A stretch of 43,040 bases of DNA from an uncultured Polaribacter sp. (GCF_947495205.1 NZ_CANLXV010000018.1:1-43040); one strand, 5' to 3'; counted from the stretch's first letter, positions 15,288 to 22,278 are shown. Notes: generated from the sequence alone by a model not told the origin. Translations and numbers: made by a program.

Positions 15288-18200
15288 CTAACTAGCTTCT
15301 ACAATTGCAATTTCTTCCTCAGTTAAACCATACAATTCATAAACCATTTTATCTATTGCTGCATCTGTTTGGTTTATTTGGATTTGTAGTGCTTGGGCTT
15401 TTTGCTTGTTTTCTTCAAAAAGCTCTAACCACTCAAACTCGTCTTTTTTTGCAAGTGGCTTAACAAGGGGCTTAAGCCCCTTGCAATTCTTGTTGCTGAC
15501 TTTTATGGCCTTATTGAGTTCTTTTATAAAGTCTCCAAATTCTAACTCGTGCCAGTTTTGTAGTTTTTTGGAGAGTTTTTCTAATTGGAATTTTTGTTTG
15601 AGGTAGGTTTGGAGTTTTAATACTATCTTTTGAAAATTTTTGGTTATAGATAGCATTATATCTACTTTATCAATAAAAGGTATTTGTTTTGTATGAATTA
15701 TATTCTTTATTGGTAGGTTTTTCACTTGGGCTATTCTTATTTTAGGAAATACATTAGTGTTTGCAGCATATTTATTTTTATAATAAAACTGCATTAAAGA
15801 TGAATTAATAAGACCTAGTAAATATTTGTAATCAAAATTATCTTTACACAACAGAATAGAATATAAACTTCTATTTTGTTGTAATTTTTCAGAAACATAA
15901 AAGCTTGTAATTCGATTTCCTGTTTCTCGAATTACTATTCTTTCATTGTCAAAAAAACTATTATCTTTTTTGTATTTACCATAAGTTTCTTTTGAAATTG
16001 ATTTATAGTTTTTAATTAAATACCTAGCTACATCCTCACCTGTAATTATTTTAATATTTGAAAGGTCAAATTCTAGAACTTTATCTTTACCTATTTCTAA
16101 CCCACGTTTTATTTTAGTTAAATCTGAAAGGTATATTGAATCTTTTTGAATTTTATTTATTAAAATTCCATTTGGAATAAAATTATCCCAAATTTGATTA
16201 TTGTTCATAGATTTTTCTGCTATTAATATTGCTGTAGGCATCTGAACATCCTGAAAAACCCCATCACCTTTATCTGATATTTCTATAATATTTGTATTCT
16301 CAAGTAAAAATTCTCTCAAGCTTTCGTACCTCAATCCTTTAATAAATAAAGAAGGAGTTATATAAGAAAAGATACCTTTAGCTTTTAGTATTTCTATTCC
16401 TTTTTCATAAAAAAACGCGTATAAATCACCACATTTAGAGGTCTGATATTTTTTATCATAGAATACTTTATCTTTATTAACTTGTACATAAGGCGGATTG
16501 CCAATAATCACATCAAAACCACCTGTATATTCCGTTTTAAAAGCTTTCGCTTTTGTACAACACATCGCATCTATAATTTGTTGCGTTGCTTTTTTATGCG
16601 CTGGTAATTCGTGTTTTGCTCTATTGGTTTGTATGTATTTTACAGTGTTGTAAAGTTGCTCTTCAGAAGTTATTTCTTTTGGTGCACTGTATTTTTGTTG
16701 CCATAAAGGTTTGTTGTTTTCTTTTTCTTTTTCCTTTTTTGCAAGGGGCTTAAGCCCCTTGTTATTCCCCTTGTTGTCTCTCTTGTTGTTGTAAGAAGTA
16801 CGCCCTTTTATTTTTTGCATAATGGCAGGTATTTCTTCCAATTCGCAAACCAATAATAAATGAATATGATCTGCACAAATGTTGTATGCCAATAGGTTTA
16901 AATTGTCTTCTTGTACAATTTCTGCAATGGTTTTACTAATGTTGGCATCGTCTTCTGGCGTAAAATAAATTACATTTGGGTAAGGATTTGTACCCATTTC
17001 TCTGCGTTCTCTAACTTTATATTTTTCCATTCTTGTAGAGGTTCTACTATCATGAATGGCTGTTGTTATATGATAAGGTTTTTTGTTTTTTTCTTTAAAT
17101 ACGTTAGGAAATTGTGTTTCCCAATGAAAAGCTTTATCGCCAGCAACGGTTTTACTATCAATTAAAGAATTACCACATTTTATATTGCTGCTTAAATCGT
17201 TTAGTTTTCTACGAGGTTGTGCTGTACGTAACCATAAAGAGAGTTTGGCAATTTCTACAGACTCTTCGTTTAAATCTACTCCAAAAATGTTGTTTTCTAA
17301 AATGGTGTTTTCAATATCAGAAAACTGTAAACCACCACCCAAAACTTTGGTTTTTAATTCGTCTATATACGTATGTTCTGCAATTAAAAAGTTTAAGGCT
17401 TGGTTTAAAAATGCACCAGAGCCACAAGCTGGGTCGCAAATGGTAAGTTGTAACAACCAAGTTCTATATGCATCTAAAAGAGCAACCAAATTTTTAATGG
17501 TTTCGCTTTTTCTGTTTTTACGTCCTTTAAAGTATTCTTCTTCTTTAATGCCTAATTCTGCTTTTTTTTCTTCACACAATTTACCAACCGTATTTTCTAC
17601 AATGTATTTGGTAATATATTTGGGTGTGTAAAAAACACCATCTTTTTTACGTTTGCTTTTTTGTTTGTCAAAATCTGCACCTTCAATTTCCGCATTTACG
17701 CTTTCTATTTCATTTAAAGAGTTTTCAAAAATATGACCTAGAATATTTACATCTACTTGGCTTTCAAAATCGTAACCTGCTAATTTGTGGGTGTGTTTGT
17801 AAAGTAAATCGCTATTTATTGTTAAGCTATCTAGTAAAGCATCTGGTTTAAAAAGACCACCATTATAGGCGTAAATTTCTCCTCTGCTTTTTGTACCTTT
17901 TCTTCCTTGGTCTAAAAAGTGAAAATATTGTTTAAAAAGATTGTATAATGGTCTGTCATCACCAAAATCTATATCTGCTTTCCATTTTTGTAATATAAGT
18001 TCTGTACTATTTGCTGGTAATAAACTTCTGTCTTCTGCAAAAAAGATAAATAAGAAACGGTCTATTAGTTTTTGAGATTTTTTAAAGAGCGCTAGTTTTG
18101 TTGTTTTTTCTTGATGTAACAAAGGACTTTCACTGTTATGCAAGAGACTTTCATTTTTATGCAAGGGACTTAAGTCCCTTGTTAAGCCCCTTGTCATGTT

Positions 18201-18845
18201 TTGTTTTACCAAATCTCTGTACAATTCTCTTTTAAAAAGAGAGTAATCTTTGTAAAAATCTTTGGTAATTTTTTCTTCTTGTACAATAGATGCTTCTTTA
18301 ATTTTTAAAGCAACATTGGTTAATATATTGTCTTTATGTAAGCACAAGTAAAAGAGTTGAAAACGTTCTTTGGTAAGTTCAAATAAATTAAATTCTAAAA
18401 ACTCTGTAGCATCATTAATATAAAAACGTAATTTCTCAAAATTAGAAGTAATTACATAAACACAACCTTTTTGGTTTGCTTTATAATCAAACGCTTGTTT
18501 GCGTATGCTTTCTAAATCTTTGGTATTGGTTCCTTTTAATTCTATAACAGCTAAGGCAACATCATTTTGTAAAATGGCGCCATCTGCTTTACGTGCATTA
18601 TTCTGATTTTTATATTCTGCAACTAAATTAAAATTAGCTTTTGGTTTTAAGGTATAATCTAAGATATTTACAAACAACTCAGTTAAAAAAATACCTTGAT
18701 ATTCTTCTTCTTTAGAACTTCTTATGTTTTCTTGAATGGTAGGATTTAAAAAATACTTGGCATACTTTTTATAGGCTTTTTCTACTAAAGCCGTTTCTTG
18801 TAGGTTTATGTAATTCTTTAGAACAGAAGTTTGAAATAATGACAT
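15288..18845 (-). CDS. Type IIG restriction-modification enzyme (Eco57I class) with embedded HUH/IS200-like domain
   Basis: 1185 residues; one polypeptide predicted to cleave and methylate DNA. In order: PD-(D/E)xK nuclease ~1-130 (Asp88, Glu102, Lys104 in ADGAI...IELKG); a linker with palindrome copy D (~218-242); helical domain; N6-adenine methylase with motif X GVFYTPKYI (~403), motif I DPACGSG (Asp471) and motif IV NPPY (783-786); TaqI-like recognition domain (~900-1060); coiled-coil tail with copy B (~1121-1132). Between FPNVFKEK and GGFDVIIGNPPY sits an insert of ~188 residues (~586-773) with HIH (His660, His662), LWQQKY and KYIQTNR (candidate Tyr737), the pattern of Y1/IS200 and RAYT transposases; copy C lies inside it. 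All key residues look intact. It stands alone, with no separate specificity or nuclease gene. Confidence 0.9.
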   Translation of the reverse strand: MSLFQTSVLKNYINLQETALVEKAYKKYAKYFLNPTIQENIRSSKEEEYQGIFLTELFVNILDYTLKPKANFNLVAEYKNQNNARKADGAILQNDVALAVIELKGTNTKDLESIRKQAFDYKANQKGCVYVITSNFEKLRFYINDATEFLEFNLFELTKERFQLFYLCLHKDNILTNVALKIKEASIVQEEKITKDFYKDYSLFKRELYRDLVKQNMTRGLTRDLSPLHKNESLLHNSESPLLHQEKTTKLALFKKSQKLIDRFLFIFFAEDRSLLPANSTELILQKWKADIDFGDDRPLYNLFKQYFHFLDQGRKGTKSRGEIYAYNGGLFKPDALLDSLTINSDLLYKHTHKLAGYDFESQVDVNILGHIFENSLNEIESVNAEIEGADFDKQKSKRKKDGVFYTPKYITKYIVENTVGKLCEEKKAELGIKEEEYFKGRKNRKSETIKNLVALLDAYRTWLLQLTICDPACGSGAFLNQALNFLIAEHTYIDELKTKVLGGGLQFSDIENTILENNIFGVDLNEESVEIAKLSLWLRTAQPRRKLNDLSSNIKCGNSLIDSKTVAGDKAFHWETQFPNVFKEKNKKPYHITTAIHDSRTSTRMEKYKVRERREMGTNPYPNVIYFTPEDDANISKTIAEIVQEDNLNLLAYNICADHIHLLLVCELEEIPAIMQKIKGRTSYNNKRDNKGNNKGLKPLAKKEKEKENNKPLWQQKYSAPKEITSEEQLYNTVKYIQTNRAKHELPAHKKATQQIIDAMCCTKAKAFKTEYTGGFDVIIGNPPYVQVNKDKVFYDKKYQTSKCGDLYAFFYEKGIEILKAKGIFSYITPSLFIKGLRYESLREFLLENTNIIEISDKGDGVFQDVQMPTAILIAEKSMNNNQIWDNFIPNGILINKIQKDSIYLSDLTKIKRGLEIGKDKVLEFDLSNIKIITGEDVARYLIKNYKSISKETYGKYKKDNSFFDNERIVIRETGNRITSFYVSEKLQQNRSLYSILLCKDNFDYKYLLGLINSSLMQFYYKNKYAANTNVFPKIRIAQVKNLPIKNIIHTKQIPFIDKVDIMLSITKNFQKIVLKLQTYLKQKFQLEKLSKKLQNWHELEFGDFIKELNKAIKVSNKNCKGLKPLVKPLAKKDEFEWLELFEENKQKAQALQIQINQTDAAIDKMVYELYGLTEEEIAIVEAS
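15452..15483 (+). repeat. REP-like palindromic element, copy B (in coding sequence)
   Basis: Units CAAGTGGCTTAA and CAAGGGGCTTAA plus closing arm GCCCCTTG. The last 20 bases (15464-15483) are the perfect palindrome CAAGGGGCTTAAGCCCCTTG. It is read on the minus strand in frame as KGLKPLVKPLA, near the C terminus of the restriction-modification protein. Confidence 0.9.
16742..16785 (-). repeat. REP-like palindromic element, copy C (inside the HUH domain coding region)
   Basis: On the minus strand three 12-bp units CAAGAGAGACAA, CAAGGGGAATAA and CAAGGGGCTTAA, then closing arm GCCCCTTG. Bases 16742-16761 are a perfect 20-bp palindrome. Each unit encodes four residues: NKRD NKGN NKGL KPLA. It lies between the HUH motif and the candidate catalytic Tyr. 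Confidence 0.9.
18123..18164 (-). repeat. Two 21-bp tandem repeats next to palindrome D
   Basis: 18144-18164 and 18123-18143 are 21-bp units encoding LHKNESL and LHNSESP. Each ends in a copy of the palindrome's closing arm (GTCTC/TTG and GTCCT/TTG against GTCCCTTG), as if the arm had been multiplied in frame. Confidence 0.75.
18162..18193 (-). repeat. REP-like palindromic element, copy D (in coding sequence)
   Basis: On the minus strand units CAAGGGGCTTAA and CAAGGGACTTAA with closing arm GTCCCTTG. The palindrome CAAGGGACTTAAGTCCCTTG (18162-18181) differs from copies B and C by one compensated base pair (G-C to A-T). It encodes RGLTRDLSPL between the nuclease and helical domains. Confidence 0.9.
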
Positions 18846-19129
18846 GTATAGCGTGCAATTTTTTAGAACTCTAAAAATAGAATTTTAATTGCAGATACAT
18901 AAATTAATATTAAAAAAATACAACAATCTTGCGCTTATAAATGTTTTAATGTTGGTTTTTATTAAAAACATTTTTTGTAGCTTAATTTTAGAAAAAGCAT
19001 TGCGCTTATTTGATATTTTAATGTTTGTTGTTAAGACTAAAAAATAAAGAACAAAATTATTACAAGTTCAGTTTTTAGGTTGATGTAGCGTAAAATAAAA
19101 TATATTTTTCGGGCAAATTTCATGCAAAT
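18846..19129. other. AT-rich interval between the restriction-modification gene and tRNA-Arg
   Basis: About 280 bases without a gene. It holds the upstream region of the restriction-modification gene (a TATTTTTA box on the minus strand near 18875-18885 is the only promoter-like match) and an imperfect direct repeat of roughly 28 bases beginning TTGCGCTTAT at 18929 and 19000. Confidence 0.5.
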
Positions 19130-19172
19130 AAAAAAACCAGTCTTTACAAAGTTGTTGTAAAGTACTGGTTTT
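19130..19172 (-). terminator. Intrinsic terminator after tRNA-Arg
   Basis: On the minus strand AACCAGT + CTTTACAA pairs with its complement with one bulged base and a short loop, followed by T7 (plus-strand 19130-19136). Confidence 0.8.
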
Positions 19173-19176
19173 GTTG

Positions 19177-19250
19177 TGACCATGCTAGGATTCAAACCTA
19201 GAACCTCTTGAGCCGTAATCAAGTGCGCTATTCAGTTGCGCCACATGGCC
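19177..19250 (-). tRNA. tRNA-Arg (anticodon ACG)
   Basis: 74 bases. Acceptor stem GGCCATG pairs with CATGGTC (one G-U), discriminator A. The anticodon stem CTTGA/TCAAG encloses loop TTACGGC with ACG at positions 34-36. T loop GTTTGAATCC is normal. The 3' CCA is not encoded. Reads CGU, and with inosine also CGC and CGA. It follows the DUF2007 gene on the same strand after about 58 bases and has its own terminator. Confidence 0.95.
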
Positions 19251-19308
19251 TTTAAGCGGGTGCAAATATAAACGCATTTTTTTAATATAGAAAATCTATT
19301 GCGTTTTT

Positions 19309-19539
19309 TTATAAATTAATTTCCGCTTTGTAAGCATCTACAATTGGTTGTGCTTTTTCAACATCAACATTAAGTATCATTAATTCTACTGCACTTCTTG
19401 TTTCTCCAAACCCGCCAAGTCTTGCAGACTCTACACGATCTTTTATTATAGAATTTATTTTTAAATCATCTAGTCTGTTTTGTAAGCCTCTTACAATAAT
19501 AGATGAACCTGAAAAAATGGTAACATGTTCTTTTGTCAT
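19309..19539 (-). CDS. DUF2007 domain protein
   Basis: 76 residues, soluble. It reads VTIFSGSSIIVRGLQNRLDD at the start and ELMILNVDVEKAQPIVDAY at the end, the small alpha-beta fold of DUF2007, often labelled 'putative signal transducing protein'. Function not known. It begins 12 bases after the stop of the 50-residue gene upstream, suggesting a two-gene transcript that may also run into tRNA-Arg. Confidence 0.82.
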   Translation of the reverse strand: MTKEHVTIFSGSSIIVRGLQNRLDDLKINSIIKDRVESARLGGFGETRSAVELMILNVDVEKAQPIVDAYKAEINL

Positions 19540-19551
19540 AATAGTATGTTT

Positions 19552-19704
19552 TTATGTTAATGAATTTTTAGTAACAAAAGCCCGCCAACCAATTATGGCC
19601 AATTGTAGTTTGCTAGCTTTTGCAATATCCAATCTTTTTTTTGTGAAAGAAGGTAAAATAATCTTGTTAATTCTTGCAAGAATTTTAAATAGTTGTGTTT
19701 TCAT
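19552..19704 (-). CDS. 50-residue basic protein of the kind often labelled 'SsrA-binding protein' in Flavobacteria
   Basis: Reads MKTQLFKILARINKIILPSF, TKKRLDIAKASKLQLAIIGW, RAFVTKNSLT. Very basic, with one amphipathic or hydrophobic stretch ending in IIGWRAFVTK. I remember near-identical short proteins across Flavobacteriia under the name SsrA-binding protein. It is far too short for SmpB (about 150 residues) and lacks its fold, so the name should not be trusted. A TAAATTTG box on the minus strand (plus 19721-19728) lies 16 bases before the ATG. In operon with DUF2007. Confidence 0.75.
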   Translation of the reverse strand: MKTQLFKILARINKIILPSFTKKRLDIAKASKLQLAIIGWRAFVTKNSLT

Positions 19705-19720
19705 TAAAAAAAATGTTTCT

Positions 19721-19728
19721 CAAATTTA
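19721..19728 (-). promoter_or_regulatory. -7 box for the 50-residue gene
   Basis: TAAATTTG on the minus strand fits TAnnTTTG. The -33 position is TTT rather than TTG and lies in the loop of the hairpin at 19740-19759. Confidence 0.45.
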
Positions 19729-19739
19729 ATGAAAATAAA

Positions 19740-19759
19740 CAACTCTTAAAAAAGAGTTG
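19740..19759 (-). terminator. Hairpin between Thr/Ile-rich peptide and 50-residue gene
   Basis: Perfect 8-bp stem CAACTCTT/AAGAGTTG with A4 loop (plus strand). On the minus strand it is followed by TTTATTTTC, so it could act as a weak terminator or attenuator. Confidence 0.5.
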
Positions 19760-19772
19760 CTAAAACTTAGTT

Positions 19773-19838
19773 TTAGAATAGTATCGTAAAAATAAGATCT
19801 GTAAGGTCTTTAGCGGTAGTAATAATAATTGTTGTCAT
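19773..19838 (-). CDS. Possible Thr/Ile-rich leader peptide
   Basis: 21 codons reading MTTIIITTAKDLTDLIFTIL plus F, then TAA. Six Thr and five Ile, clustered at the start, recall the leader peptides of thr and ilv attenuators, and a hairpin follows 13 bases after the stop. The next genes are not amino-acid biosynthesis genes, and no consensus promoter is seen upstream. A chance frame cannot be excluded. Confidence 0.3.
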   Translation of the reverse strand: MTTIIITTAKDLTDLIFTILF

Positions 19839-20191
19839 AGTAGTTGTTTTTAAGTTAGTAAAATGGGGTAATTTCGAAATTGTTTTCTCAATATATAACT
19901 AAAGAAAGCTTACTACCAAACAGATTGTGATATATTCATAAATTTGATTTTACATTTGTAACTAAAAATATTATTTTAGTTATAATATATAAGTTATAAA
20001 CCTATATAGTTGTTGTTTTTATGAATAAATAATAGCTTTAAGTGTTATAAAGTGTAATAAAATAAAGTGATTTTTTGTGTTGTTTTTATAAACCAAAGGC
20101 AAATAGCTTGTTAAAACTTACCAAATGCACTGTTTTTATTTTTTTGATCTTCTTAAAGTGATAAAAATGTATCTTCGCAAAAAGTTTTTTT
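19839..20191. other. Intergenic interval upstream of the antiporter gene
   Basis: About 350 bases without a gene. A TACATTTG box (19951-19958, plus strand) is immediately followed by a 9-bp inverted repeat TAACTAAAA (19959-19967) / TTTTAGTTA (19974-19982), but no gene starts close behind it. A poorer box TATCTTCG lies near 20170. Confidence 0.45.
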
Positions 20192-21142
20192 ATGGATATT
20201 TTTTATGTAATACTTGGCTTTGTTTTACTAATTTTAGGTGGCGAGTTTTTAGTGAGATCTTCTATAGGCTTATCTTTTAAACTAAATTTGTCTAAAATGG
20301 TTATTGGTATGACTGTGGTTTCTTTTGCCACTTCTGCACCAGAATTATTAGTTAGTTTACAAGCTGCTTTAGATGGTTCTCCTGCAATAGCCATTAATAA
20401 CGTAATTGGTTCTAATATTGCAAATATTGGTTTGGTTTTAGGTATTACTGCGTTAATTGGTCCTATTGCTGTAGATAAAGATTTTTATAAGCTTAATTGG
20501 CCTGCAATGATGCTTTTTTCTGGGGCATTGTATTATTTTTTATACAATGATAATGTGCTCACATTACTGGAAGGCGTATTCCTTTTAATTGCCTTGGCTG
20601 TATTTTTATTCATTTTGATAAAAAAAGCAAGAGAAGAGGAGCTAGAAGTTGAAGAAGTAGATGAATCTCTAGAAAAAGTTGGGTATACTAAAATTTTTAT
20701 TTGGTTATTTATTGGTGGTGTTGCTTTGTATTTTGGTTCTGAATTTTTAGTAGATGGCGCAAAAAATATTGCTAAAAATATGGGCGTTAGTGAAGGTGTA
20801 ATTTCTATAACCATGATTGCTATTGGTACAAGCGTGCCAGAATTAGCAGCTTCTTTAATTGCAATTGCAAAAGGAGAAAAGGCAATTTCTTTAGGAAATT
20901 TAATTGGGTCTAATATTTTTAATATTGCATCTGTTTTGGGTTTAACTGCCTTAATAAAGCAAATACCAATAACAGAACCACAAATATTGTCTAGAGATAT
21001 CTTTTGGATGTTAGGTTTTGCTGCTGTTTTATTGCCTTTAGTTTTTATACCCAAAAAATTTATTTTAAGCAGATTTAAAGGATTCTTTTTGTTTGTTGGT
21101 TATATTGCGTTTATTTATTTAGTTTTTAAAACTACTGCATAA
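20192..21142 (+). CDS. Calcium/sodium antiporter (CaCA family, YrbG-like)
   Basis: 316 residues, about ten transmembrane helices in two homologous halves. Exchanges Ca2+ (or K+) for Na+ or H+ at the inner membrane. The two alpha repeats are clear: SFATSAPELLVSL with GSNIANIGLVLG, and GTSVPELAASL with GSNIFNIASVLG, each supplying an acidic Glu of the transport site. The acidic loop between the halves (EEELEVEEVDESLE) probably faces the cytoplasm. Single gene, ending at a terminator shared with glnA. Confidence 0.93.
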   Translation: MDIFYVILGFVLLILGGEFLVRSSIGLSFKLNLSKMVIGMTVVSFATSAPELLVSLQAALDGSPAIAINNVIGSNIANIGLVLGITALIGPIAVDKDFYKLNWPAMMLFSGALYYFLYNDNVLTLLEGVFLLIALAVFLFILIKKAREEELEVEEVDESLEKVGYTKIFIWLFIGGVALYFGSEFLVDGAKNIAKNMGVSEGVISITMIAIGTSVPELAASLIAIAKGEKAISLGNLIGSNIFNIASVLGLTALIKQIPITEPQILSRDIFWMLGFAAVLLPLVFIPKKFILSRFKGFFLFVGYIAFIYLVFKTTA

Positions 21143-21143
21143 A

Positions 21144-21177
21144 AAAAAGCTCGCAAATTTAATTTGCGAGCTTTTTG
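21144..21177. terminator. Bidirectional terminator between antiporter and glnA
   Basis: AAAAAGCTCGCAAA (21144-21157) pairs with TTTGCGAGCTTTTT (21163-21176) around a 5-base loop, with A and T runs usable on both strands. Confidence 0.9.
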
Positions 21178-21198
21178 TTTAAATTTATTTTACTAAAA

Positions 21199-22212
21199 TT
21201 ATTTAATTGGCTTAACCGTTTTAATAATTCTTGCAGCAATTTTATATGGATCTCCATTAGAAGAAGGTCTTCTATCTTCTAACCATCCTTTATATCCTTT
21301 TTCTACAGCGATAATTGGAATACGAATTGAAGCTCCTCTATCTGAAACTCCCCAAGAGAAATCGTTAATAGATGCAGTTTCATGTAAACCAGTTAAACGT
21401 TGCTCGTTAAACTCACCATAAACAGCAATATGCTCTTTTGTGTAAGGTCTAAAAGCTTCACAGATTTCTGCGTACTTTTCTTTAGAACCACAAGTTCTTA
21501 AGATAGAGTTAGAGAAGTTTGCGTGCATTCCAGAACCGTTCCAGTCTCCTTTAATTGGTTTTGGGTGATACTCAATATACCAACCATATTTTTCAGTTAA
21601 TCTGTCTAATAAATAACGTGCAATCCAAATTTCATCGCCCGCTTTTTTAGCTCCTTTGGCAAACAATTGGAATTCCCATTGTCCAGAAGCAACTTCTTGG
21701 TTAATTCCTTCAAAGTTTAAACCAGCATCAATACATAAATTAGCATGTTCTTCTACAAAATCTCTACCAAAAGTATTTTTTCCACCAACAGAACAGTAGT
21801 ACATTCCTTGAGGACCTGGGTAACCACCAACTGGGAAACCTAAAGGTAACTGAGTCTTAGAATCCATAATAAAGTATTCTTGCTCAAAACCGAACCAGAA
21901 ATCATTATCATCATCTTCTATTGTAGCTCTACCATTAGATTCGTGTGGAGTTCCGTCCGCATTTAAAACTTCTGTCATTACCAAGTATCCATTAATTCTT
22001 GCAGGATCTGGGTAAATTGCAACTGGCTTTAAAATACAGTCAGAAGAACCTCCTGAAGCTTGTTTTGTAGATGAACCATCAAAAGACCAATTTCCTAATT
22101 CTTCTACTGTTCCTTGAAAGTTTTCATGTTCTTCAACTTTGGTTTTACTTCTCATGTTCTGAGTTGGAAAGTAACCATCTAACCAAATGTATTCTAATTT
22201 AATTTTTGCCAT
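21199..22212 (-). CDS. glnA: Glutamine synthetase, type II (GSII)
   Basis: 337 residues, the length of eukaryote-like GSII rather than the ~470 of GSI. ATP-dependent ligation of ammonium to glutamate in the cytosol. Seen: beta-grasp start LEYIWLDGYFPTQNMRSKTK, LGNWSFDGSST, ATP/metal segments FGFEQEYFIMD, GINQEVASGQWEFQ, GDWNGSGMHANFS, LTGLHETASI and SDRGASIRIP. No adenylylation-loop Tyr of the GSI type, so control is likely transcriptional. Divergent from the GSIII gene across a 167-base region. Confidence 0.93.
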   Translation of the reverse strand: MAKIKLEYIWLDGYFPTQNMRSKTKVEEHENFQGTVEELGNWSFDGSSTKQASGGSSDCILKPVAIYPDPARINGYLVMTEVLNADGTPHESNGRATIEDDDNDFWFGFEQEYFIMDSKTQLPLGFPVGGYPGPQGMYYCSVGGKNTFGRDFVEEHANLCIDAGLNFEGINQEVASGQWEFQLFAKGAKKAGDEIWIARYLLDRLTEKYGWYIEYHPKPIKGDWNGSGMHANFSNSILRTCGSKEKYAEICEAFRPYTKEHIAVYGEFNEQRLTGLHETASINDFSWGVSDRGASIRIPIIAVEKGYKGWLEDRRPSSNGDPYKIAARIIKTVKPIK

Positions 22213-22242
22213 AATAATTTAATGTGTGTAATGTTTACATCA

Positions 22243-22272
22243 CAAAAATGGATTTTTTTGATTACATATCAA
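22243..22272 (-). promoter_or_regulatory. Promoter of glnA
   Basis: On the minus strand TTG (plus CAA 22270-22272), 19-base spacer, CATTTTTG (plus 22243-22250), one mismatch to TAnnTTTG. A leader of about 25-30 bases follows. Confidence 0.55.
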
Positions 22273-22278
22273 AAAAAA

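Noticed and set aside
16911..17851. Several plus-strand frames opposite the restriction-modification gene
   Set aside because: Shadows of the long minus-strand coding frame, with Cys/Phe-rich low-complexity translations.
15464..18181. CTTAAG cores of the palindromes as the recognition site of the enzyme
   Set aside because: Type IIG enzymes of this class usually recognise asymmetric sites, and the longer repeat structure is not explained by a 6-bp site.
15249..18193. CRISPR array
   Set aside because: Copies are few, irregularly spaced by hundreds of bases and in both orientations; no cas genes are present.
19037..19222. 61-codon minus-strand frame
   Set aside because: It runs through tRNA-Arg and its terminator and is not a gene.
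19177..19250. tRNA-Arg as an integration site for a genomic island carrying the restriction-modification gene
   Set aside because: No integrase and no duplicated tRNA end were seen; only proximity speaks for it.
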